From the IMG/VR virus record IMGVR_UViG_3300025897_000098, positions 1-22,367 of that record: a stretch of 22,367 nucleotides of DNA; one strand, written 5' to 3'. The position numbers and the translations under genes are program-made. A model generated the notes under the pieces. It was not told where the DNA came from. It saw only the letters and a list, made by a program, of their open reading frames with translations, and searched no databases. This document shows, piece after piece, positions 7,467-14,100 of the stretch. The stretch comes from a virus. Position 1 is the first letter of the stretch, and every line of letters begins with the position of its first letter.

Positions 7467-9254
7467 TTATACTATGTTAATGGTATTACCCATACCAGAA
7501 TGAGCAGTACACTGATAATACAAGGTTGGCGGAGCACTCATTGGTACTTTAAACTGTGTGATGCCAACTTGACTTGTGCCAGATATTACTGAAACACCTG
7601 TTGTGTAAGCCGCACCTGCATTACTTACTCTGATCTCAAATGGATGACCCGAATGATTGTGATCGAATCTATATGTATCACCTCGCCTCAGGTAAAGTAT
7701 AGGATCGTTTTCGCTTGTAGGGAACCAAACATTTCCTGTATCAGACAGAACGTAATCAGTTGATCCGTTGTTCGTGACATTAAACGAATACTGTACGCCG
7801 GTGCCTACCGACATACTAATGTCTGAGTCTGCACCTAGCAACAGTCTACTGCCTGAAGCAGACAGATGCATCGCGTCTAATCCTGGATTCACCCGAATGT
7901 TTGAGTTAACTTTTGTGCCATTACCTCCACTGGTACTACCACTAAACATGAGATAGTTTACTGAGTTGGCAGTGTCAGCAGTTACTGCAACGTTGGTTGC
8001 CGTTGTTGCTGTTATTGCGTCAACATCTGTGAGTGATGCACCGCCTCCTGAGAATTGTGGAGAAAATAGTGTGCCGCCGTCGGTAGTCGTGTTATACGTG
8101 AGATCTGTGATACAACCCACACTGTCTTGACCTGTTGAGGTTTCCCTCATCATAAGATAGTTAACACCATCTTCGGGAACCTTAGCAGTCGTCTGTTGAG
8201 CGTAAGTAACACCCATCGCTCCAAACAAAGCATTGCCGGGATCTTGCAAGATCGCATTGATAGGATCATACAAAAGATTGTTATCTGTTAACGCACTATC
8301 TGCTAAAGGATTCACACCACTGCCTGTGGTTTCAACCATCGTGAGATAATGAAGACTTGACAATGTTGCCTGTTTCGTATATATTTTAGTCGCTTCGGTT
8401 ACTGTGGCACTCGCAGTGACATTTGTTAACAGACTACCATCACCTGAAAAGAAAGGTGCAGAAAATACTTCAGTGACGGTATTGTAATTGACTAGTGAGT
8501 TTGTATTTACACTATCTACTCCATCTAATAAACCAGACATGAGGGGATAGTAAGTGCCAGCGTCTGTTTGTGCTACTTCTTGAAACTTACTGACTCGTGC
8601 ATGATCCGCACTATCTGCATTTACATTTATAAGAAGCGAACCATCGCCAGCGAATAAAGGTGAATATAATGCTTCAGTGTTTTTATCAAAATAAACCGCA
8701 GGGTCTGTATTAACACTATCTTCGCCTGTTTGTATTGGCGACATGGTTATAAAGTAATTTTGTGCGTCAACCAAAGTTGCTACTTCTTGAAACTTACTGA
8801 CTCGGGCATGATCGGCAGAATCAGAACGGAGAGCAAACTGAATATCGGTAATATTACGGCCATCACCAGATGCAACACCTCCCCAGAAAATATTATCTCT
8901 AACAGTAAGATCACTGTCAATAACAGTATCACCTAAAATTCTGAGACCACATATGCCATCGGCGTCTACCGAGTCTCGGGCACAATTAATAGTGCTTGCT
9001 TCTAAATCAGAAATATCAACGCCATTGATTGTACCCGTGACCGTAAGATCACCCGTGACTGTAGATCCACTAGGATCATCATCAATGTTTTGGTTTGCGA
9101 GATCTCGGAGTGCCTGAAGAGTGGTTCTCTTCGTAATAGCAGTAATAGGTGGTCCGACATCAACGTCATTGACGATGATTTCATCTTCCAATCCTAGAGG
9201 GGGCACCGTTGTCCCGTCTATCAAATTTAAACCTGAAATTTTTATGTCTGCCAT
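7467..9254 (-). CDS. Tail-fibre-like repeat protein with cupredoxin-like C-terminal domain, 595 residues
   Basis: The protein starts MADIKISGLNLIDGTTVPPL, a short N-terminal segment of the kind seen on phage fibre proteins. It then carries beta-strand repeats of about 70 residues (about 166-463) with the pattern Y(L/F)xM followed by xSVNTD and SPxFSGDGSLLTNV. Residues about 485-595 resemble a cupredoxin fold: RRGDTYRFDHNHSGHPFEI near 523-541 supplies His537, and YYQCTAHSGMGN at 579-590 supplies Cys582, His585 and Met588, which together resemble a type-1 copper ligand set. Similar tips recur in marine phage structural proteins. Whether copper is bound is unknown; the fold may only serve binding. 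The gene has its own late promoter 25 bases upstream and leads the unit with the 1245- and 322-residue genes. The fibre role is inferred. Confidence 0.85.
   Translation of the reverse strand: MADIKISGLNLIDGTTVPPLGLEDEIIVNDVDVGPPITAITKRTTLQALRDLANQNIDDDPSGSTVTGDLTVTGTINGVDISDLEASTINCARDSVDADGICGLRILGDTVIDSDLTVRDNIFWGGVASGDGRNITDIQFALRSDSADHARVSKFQEVATLVDAQNYFITMSPIQTGEDSVNTDPAVYFDKNTEALYSPLFAGDGSLLINVNADSADHARVSKFQEVAQTDAGTYYPLMSGLLDGVDSVNTNSLVNYNTVTEVFSAPFFSGDGSLLTNVTASATVTEATKIYTKQATLSSLHYLTMVETTGSGVNPLADSALTDNNLLYDPINAILQDPGNALFGAMGVTYAQQTTAKVPEDGVNYLMMRETSTGQDSVGCITDLTYNTTTDGGTLFSPQFSGGGASLTDVDAITATTATNVAVTADTANSVNYLMFSGSTSGGNGTKVNSNIRVNPGLDAMHLSASGSRLLLGADSDISMSVGTGVQYSFNVTNNGSTDYVLSDTGNVWFPTSENDPILYLRRGDTYRFDHNHSGHPFEIRVSNAGAAYTTGVSVISGTSQVGITQFKVPMSAPPTLYYQCTAHSGMGNTINIV
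8571..8610. repeat. 40-base direct repeat, copy A
   Basis: This matches 8778-8817 at 38 of 40 bases. It encodes the SADHARVSKFQEVA segment (about residues 215-228) of the 595-residue fibre protein. The two copies are 207 bases (69 codons) apart and in frame, so they could support recombination that changes fibre length. Confidence 0.85.
8778..8817. repeat. 40-base direct repeat, copy B
   Basis: This is the partner of 8571-8610 and differs at two positions. It encodes the first SADHARVSKFQEVA copy (about residues 146-159). Its near-identity contrasts with the low identity of the remaining repeats in this protein. Confidence 0.85.
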
Positions 9255-9279
9255 TGTACCTGATCTCGTTTCTTTGGTT

Positions 9280-9287
9280 TATTTATA
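9280..9287 (-). promoter_or_regulatory. T4-type late promoter upstream of the cupredoxin-tipped fibre gene
   Basis: The minus strand reads TATAAATA exactly, just after the gene 15 stop and with 25 bases between it and the ATG at 9254. Transcription would start a few bases downstream, giving a short leader. It heads the three-gene adhesion block inserted between genes 15 and 16. Confidence 0.8.
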
Positions 9288-9291
9288 TCGG

Positions 9292-10578
9292 TTACGTTAT
9301 GGTAACAGTAACGATTGCTGTTTCTGAAATACCTTGTTCTGGTGATGCACGATAGATAAAGGTATCTTGCCCAGTGTATCCTGGATTAGGTGTATATGTG
9401 TATGTGCCAGCGGAAGCATCTAGTACGACCACAGATCCGTTAGATGGTTGTCCACCTACAGCAACAGAGAATACTGTATTGCCTGCTTGCCAAGTATCAT
9501 TGCCACTCACTGTGATATCAACTGGTGTGTCAACAGTGGTTGAGGCACTGACTGCATATGCATCTTGGACTGGATCAACTGTGATGGATATGGGGAAATA
9601 TTTCGCACCCCAATCGCCTAGAACACTCACATTAAATGAGTCTGTTCCGTTCCAATCTGGATTAGATTGATAACTCCAAGTACCTTTCGCAGTAATAATA
9701 CCTTCGTTGTTTGTAGTCAGCGTTTGATATTCCGCCGAAGCAGTTCCATTTTGTGGATCACTCACTGTAAATGACGTGGGTGTTCCTGGAATATTTACAA
9801 TAGTGAACGGCGCCACATACTGTGCGTTATCTTCAGAAAGATTCAAACTCAAAGGACTGGCTGTCCATGCACTATCAGTACATGTCTTGACAAACAATTC
9901 TTCGTCTGTGCCGCCGTCTAGATTCAAAAAGTTTACACACGCTTCTTCAATAATCTTAGAACCATCTGCAATTGACTTGTACAGGTATAGTTTCATGTCA
10001 AAGTCCATCGTGTATATGATAGACCGCCTGCTCTCTAAAGGCGCTTCATAATCATCTGAGAACGTAATACCTGTCATGGTAATAGGCGAATCCTCTACAA
10101 CATCAAAGTCGTTGAGTGGCTTGATTGTCACTGTGTAATTTGGTGTAAAATAAGGAAGAATCTGTTCAACAATCTGCAAGGCATCATCTTGTGTCTTGGC
10201 ATATGCATTCAACTGAAACGATATAATGTAAGGAACAGGAGTGTATAACTTACTAGCGCCATCGCCATAGTTATCAGGAAACACTACACATGAATTTGTC
10301 CGAGGCATTTGTCGCGCGGCATCATACTGCATGGCTAATATCTCAAAAGAAAGCCTGGGTAATTTTAAAGCAATCTGTCTCTCAGCGTTTTCGCCATCGT
10401 TCATTGCATCAATACGTGCTACAAAATCTCTCTTAGGAGAGTATGACAAAGGTACTTTGACTTGTGATAATGAGTTACCTGCGGCGTCTTTTCTTACCAC
10501 ATATATGTCATTGAACAATGATCCAAAAACAGCAACGGCTTTTCTAATTCGCTGATGATAAAAATGAGTACCAAACAT
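9292..10578 (-). CDS. 15: Tail sheath stabiliser and completion protein gp15 with two C-terminal Ig-like domains
   Basis: Residues 1-225 are gp15, the terminator that caps the tail tube and sheath and connects to the neck. The family signature is clear: MFGTHFYHQRIRKAVAVFGS, then VPLSYSPKRDFVARID, then PRLSFEI, MDFDMKLYLY and the region up to residue 222. T4 gp15 is 272 residues; this protein is 428. Residues about 245-335 and 336-428 form two beta-sandwich domains of the tandem cadherin/Big type, with the hallmark NPDWNGTDSFNVSV and YTPNPGYTGQDTFIY loops followed by ITV or VTVTI strands. The ATG overlaps the gp14 stop (TAATG) and has a GGAGA site 8 bases upstream. It ends 5 bases before the next late promoter. 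The extension would project from the neck/tail joint; any binding role is inference. Confidence 0.9.
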   Translation of the reverse strand: MFGTHFYHQRIRKAVAVFGSLFNDIYVVRKDAAGNSLSQVKVPLSYSPKRDFVARIDAMNDGENAERQIALKLPRLSFEILAMQYDAARQMPRTNSCVVFPDNYGDGASKLYTPVPYIISFQLNAYAKTQDDALQIVEQILPYFTPNYTVTIKPLNDFDVVEDSPITMTGITFSDDYEAPLESRRSIIYTMDFDMKLYLYKSIADGSKIIEEACVNFLNLDGGTDEELFVKTCTDSAWTASPLSLNLSEDNAQYVAPFTIVNIPGTPTSFTVSDPQNGTASAEYQTLTTNNEGIITAKGTWSYQSNPDWNGTDSFNVSVLGDWGAKYFPISITVDPVQDAYAVSASTTVDTPVDITVSGNDTWQAGNTVFSVAVGGQPSNGSVVVLDASAGTYTYTPNPGYTGQDTFIYRASPEQGISETAIVTVTIT

Positions 10579-11480
10579 TATGGATCTCCGAACGGATTAG
10601 ATTCTGAAAAATCAATAAAATTGATCTCTCCACCTTCTAGTGTTGTATCAAAGGCAGTATTCATAGCACTGTCTTGTAGATCTTCTCCTATAGCATTAGG
10701 CGTACCAGTAGCACCTGATGTTGAACCAACCATAGGAGCGGTAGTGGTCCACTCATGATACTCACCGTCTGAAGCACCTCCAGTGTGAGCAACATATATC
10801 TTCTTAGCCGATGGATTTGAATTGTCTATTTTGACAATCTCACCGGTGAGAGTAAACGAATCATTTGTTTGAGTCACAGTCTCATTAAATGCAAACGCAC
10901 CCGTGACTGATGGGAATGTAAACACGGTCTGAAACGCATGATCTCCCTCAACATTATCAATTGCTTGTACACCCGTATCAAAGTCTTCGTCGTTGTACTC
11001 AAACAATTCTGCACGAATCTTAAACACTGGTATATCTTTTAACTGATAGAAAGGTGATTCGTCTTCTACCTTCGTGATCTCAAATATAGAGTTAGAAAGT
11101 GGAAGAGAAATCAAATCTCCTTCGCGAGGCCTATAAAACTGGCCGCCGGGTTCTAATGTCTGTTCATACTTAGAAACGGTTGACAAAAATCTCCTACGTG
11201 ATACAATAAAGGTAGCGGCATCACGAATCTCTACACCAAACTTAGTGAACAGATCTCCTTCTCCGTCAAAGCCTTCGGTATTCTCAATATACATTTCCAG
11301 TTTATATGCATCATCAAACCGTGATACATTATCATCCTGGAATATAGAATCTTTATTGACCATCTCTCTTGGCATATAATAGACATCTTGTCCATATATT
11401 TTGAGAGATTCAATAATCAGATCTTCATAGAGTTCTTGCTCTGAGTATCTGCCTTGAGTAAAATAGAGATTAGTAGCCAT
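10578..11480 (-). CDS. 14: Neck protein gp14
   Basis: gp14, with gp13, forms the neck that closes the packaged head and receives the tail. Matches to T4 gp14 are YYMPREMVNKDSIF (about 34-47), the ENTEGFDGEGDLFTKFGVEI segment (66-85), EGDLISLPLSNSIFEI (120-135) and SPFYQL (142-147), ending in FSESNPFGDP, comparable to the NPF/SPFDND end in T4. T4 gp14 is 256 residues; this is 300. The additional length lies mainly at residues about 181-275, a Gly/Ser/Thr-rich beta region with a GSTSGATGTPN stretch between the core and the conserved tail. The ATG follows the gp13 stop by 3 bases and the stop overlaps gene 15, so genes 13, 14 and 15 are a coupled set. Confidence 0.93.
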   Translation of the reverse strand: MATNLYFTQGRYSEQELYEDLIIESLKIYGQDVYYMPREMVNKDSIFQDDNVSRFDDAYKLEMYIENTEGFDGEGDLFTKFGVEIRDAATFIVSRRRFLSTVSKYEQTLEPGGQFYRPREGDLISLPLSNSIFEITKVEDESPFYQLKDIPVFKIRAELFEYNDEDFDTGVQAIDNVEGDHAFQTVFTFPSVTGAFAFNETVTQTNDSFTLTGEIVKIDNSNPSAKKIYVAHTGGASDGEYHEWTTTAPMVGSTSGATGTPNAIGEDLQDSAMNTAFDTTLEGGEINFIDFSESNPFGDP

Positions 11481-11483
11481 GCA

Positions 11484-12245
11484 TTAACCCATGAAAAAAT
11501 CTGGTGGAAATTCGTTTTCATTACGTAATTTTTCTTCCAGTTTTTCTAGTTCTGCTGTAGCATCGTCATAGTATTGACGACCGTTTAATTGCACACCACC
11601 TGGTAAAGTCATGCCTTCAAATTTCATCATGTTACCACCCCACTGTTGTTTGATCAACTGTGTGGTATAGTCTTTGAGAAATTTGTCGTTCCAAACGTCA
11701 GCGAATGATGCGGGATCAACAAGTGACAAACACTCCGCAATGATGTAATCACCTACGGCTAAATTGTTATACTGATTAGGAGCCCATTCGCCAAAAATAT
11801 ATAATCTATTCTGATGCCTTGAAAAATTAACTCGTGGCTCACCGTCTAGAATATCAGCAATAAATTCTAAATACTGTTCCATCTGATAGTAATACGATAA
11901 ACCACCCGCAAAGTTCATAAAGTCGCCCATGCTGTTCAACATCATCTGATACTTAATATCAAACATGTTGGTACTACCAAAGGTCTTGCTAAATGGATAT
12001 ACTTTGGTAAGATACAGCACTGTGTTTGGAATAGTAATGTATTCATTTGTTACATCATCGGCTGTTATCTGATGCTTAATATAAGTGGTAAAAGTAGCGT
12101 CGGCATGATACTCTTGAAACATCTGAAGCGCATCATCAACTTTATCTTCAAGTTGATCATCGTCTACATTAATTTCAAGAACAGGCGAACCTAATCTCCG
12201 CAAGCAGAAATCAACTAGTTCTTGTCTTGTTGTGGGCGATGCCAT
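11484..12245 (-). CDS. 13: Neck protein gp13
   Basis: gp13 is the head-completion/neck protein that binds the portal after packaging and, with gp14, makes the platform for tail joining. The start ASPTTRQELVDFCLRRLGSP and following VLEINVDDDQLEDKVDDALQ, then FQEYHADAT, match the N terminus of gp13 from T4-like phages; the C terminus (YYDDATAELEKLEEKLRNEN) is a predicted helix. At 253 residues it is shorter than T4 gp13 (309). It has a good GGAGA site at 12253-12257 with a 7-base spacer, and a TATAAATA late promoter at 12268-12275. It opens the 13-14-15 unit. Confidence 0.93.
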   Translation of the reverse strand: MASPTTRQELVDFCLRRLGSPVLEINVDDDQLEDKVDDALQMFQEYHADATFTTYIKHQITADDVTNEYITIPNTVLYLTKVYPFSKTFGSTNMFDIKYQMMLNSMGDFMNFAGGLSYYYQMEQYLEFIADILDGEPRVNFSRHQNRLYIFGEWAPNQYNNLAVGDYIIAECLSLVDPASFADVWNDKFLKDYTTQLIKQQWGGNMMKFEGMTLPGGVQLNGRQYYDDATAELEKLEEKLRNENEFPPDFFMG

Positions 12246-12267
12246 GTAAATGTCTCCGGTTTATGTT

Positions 12268-12275
12268 TATTTATA
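12268..12275 (-). promoter_or_regulatory. T4-type late promoter upstream of gene 13
   Basis: The minus strand reads TATAAATA exactly, with 22 bases to the gp13 ATG. It overlaps the TAA stop of the upstream subtilase gene, so it uses no separate intergenic space. It is the first element of the 13-14-15 unit. Confidence 0.8.
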
Positions 12276-14100
12276 CGACTCGGCGCCACGTTCGGGCAGT
12301 TCTTTGTCTAGGGTATGCGACACCTGATGAGGGTCTTGCAAGATGTATATTCTTTGTTTCTATTCTGCCAGACTGTGGGCGAATATCACCAATAGACATA
12401 GCCACACGTGGTGATTCAGTCGATTCAAAACAAAACGCATTAGGCCAATCGTTGCCTAAATCTCCACATTCATTTTCTGCTAATGTTCGACTTCTCATCA
12501 CCATATAGTCATATAGTTGTGCGGGTGTCATATCAGGAAAACGTTCTAGTATGCAAGCAAGTTGCCCGGTGAGCATCGGTGCACCCGCCGAAGTACCATT
12601 AAATGTTCTAAGAGTATAACTTGCGTTTCGAGGATCAGCGACCTGCCCACCGTTTCCATTGTAACCCGCGGTGACACCATCTGCAAATGTATAGAAGTCT
12701 ACACCTAATCCACAATTTGAATAAGACACCCGACACTCGCCTTGACCTGCACTACCGCCGGCTCTCAGTCTTGATTTTGTGCTGAGTGTTCCAACAATGT
12801 AACATCCTTTTTGGTCGGTACCAAAAGAGCGCGACTTCCAGTTTTGTGTTGTCGCATCTTGTAGTGTAACAGTATTGTTTGTGTGTTCAGTGGTGTTTGT
12901 GAAAGCCATTAATGTGTTATCATTACTAGCCGAGATAACAACATGAATGCCATCGTTGATACAGTCTTCGACATCTGCAATAACAAAGTCAATGAAACTG
13001 TTACTACCATTAGTGCCCATTACCGAATAAAAATATCGATTCCCGGCGCTGCCGACTATATCGCCTACGCCAGCCAATTGAGCATCTTCGACTTGTTGAT
13101 TCGTCATTGGGTTGATACCATCGCCATAAGTAACACCACGATTTGTGGCTTGTACAGGCCATGTGTTATCACCTTCTGAAAACAGTTCACTAAAACCAGT
13201 GCTACAATTAATGATAGTAGGATTCTTAAATCCTGTTGCTTGGTTTACCGTCTTTGCATTGTGCCACGCTCGAATATAATCGAAGTCAGTGTAATTAGGA
13301 TAGCCATCTGGGGAACTGAAATTGCCGTAGTCTAGTTGACTGGCAGTATACGGATCAAACGAATATATGTTTGCGCCCGGCGCCAGACCCAGCGTTGAGC
13401 CAGCGGCACATGTTGAAACCGAAGCGCCGTGTTGCCTTTGTCTGCTTATATCACTATTGCCTGAAGTGTATGGGCTGTACACATAATCCTGTGCTAAGAA
13501 ATAATCAGAAGAACCAAAAGCCTCATAACCCTGTACAGTGGTCGTGTATAGATTCCAGTTAATCTCGTTAACTCGTGAGCCGCCCGTACCATCTGCGTTA
13601 ATCTGTAAGTCTGGCATGTTAGGATCTGGATGCCCATCTTTAACCACAATGTCAACGTGCTTACCAGTCTCGGTGAATGTCTCACTACTGGTATATTTTT
13701 CACCCGTTACCTGATCAGGATTTAAAAAGTCATCTGCCCAGTTGTCGATAATAGACTCGTTGCCTTCGTATGTGTTTCTAGAACGCCATGTGCCCCAATT
13801 CTTTGATTGTGAATCATTGGGTGGTTCGTTTGCGCCTTTGTCATACTCAAAGTCTGTACGAGTAAATGCGGTGGGTTTCATTTCTGGGCGATCTGACCAA
13901 CGAGCAACTTGTCTTACACGAGAATCAGCCTTGACTGCGGCCGCCTCTTCTGATGTGAGCATGTACATAGTTGTTCGCGACAAAGGTCTGCGACAACAGA
14001 TATCGATAGCACGTTCTAAAATACCGCCAGTTGTCTCCATGTCCGCATAGAAAGTATCTAGGTCATCATGGCTATGTAATAAAACCAGATATTCTTCCAT
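12271..14100 (-). CDS. Subtilisin-family (S8) serine protease, probable virion component
   Basis: The 609-residue protein has subtilase features. The catalytic His is His224 in HGASVSTCAAG (usual HGTHVAG); the nucleophile is Ser504 in NGTSAGAPMLTG (usual NGTSMAAPHVAG); the Asp is probably Asp155 in VDIVVKDGHPDPNMPDL, with Asp150 the alternative; the oxyanion Asn is probably Asn393 in VVISASNDN. Residues 1-70 look like an inhibitor-I9-type propeptide, with EEYLVLLHS at the start and MLTSEEAAAVKADSRVRQVA at about 47-66. There is no signal peptide, so it is not exported as a free enzyme by Sec. A basic tail (RQRTARTWRRVV) ends the protein. The start overlaps the preceding fibre gene (TAATG), with GGAAG 5 bases upstream. 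It precedes gene 13, where T4 has wac (fibritin). A virion protease that trims fibres or digests host surface protein is plausible but unproven; host intracellular action is another option. Confidence 0.88.
   Translation of the reverse strand: MEEYLVLLHSHDDLDTFYADMETTGGILERAIDICCRRPLSRTTMYMLTSEEAAAVKADSRVRQVARWSDRPEMKPTAFTRTDFEYDKGANEPPNDSQSKNWGTWRSRNTYEGNESIIDNWADDFLNPDQVTGEKYTSSETFTETGKHVDIVVKDGHPDPNMPDLQINADGTGGSRVNEINWNLYTTTVQGYEAFGSSDYFLAQDYVYSPYTSGNSDISRQRQHGASVSTCAAGSTLGLAPGANIYSFDPYTASQLDYGNFSSPDGYPNYTDFDYIRAWHNAKTVNQATGFKNPTIINCSTGFSELFSEGDNTWPVQATNRGVTYGDGINPMTNQQVEDAQLAGVGDIVGSAGNRYFYSVMGTNGSNSFIDFVIADVEDCINDGIHVVISASNDNTLMAFTNTTEHTNNTVTLQDATTQNWKSRSFGTDQKGCYIVGTLSTKSRLRAGGSAGQGECRVSYSNCGLGVDFYTFADGVTAGYNGNGGQVADPRNASYTLRTFNGTSAGAPMLTGQLACILERFPDMTPAQLYDYMVMRSRTLAENECGDLGNDWPNAFCFESTESPRVAMSIGDIRPQSGRIETKNIHLARPSSGVAYPRQRTARTWRRVV

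Noticed and set aside
7464-7471. TATAAATT on the minus strand directly before the 1245-residue gene
   Set aside because: It resembles the late promoter but overlaps the previous stop and sits against the ATG, so a transcript from it would begin inside the gene. It is probably chance in an AT-rich junction.
9291-9306. Inverted repeat GTTAC-6-GTAAC at the end of gene 15, considered as a terminator
   Set aside because: The stem is only five base pairs, contains the stop codon, and no U-rich tail follows; instead a late promoter comes next.
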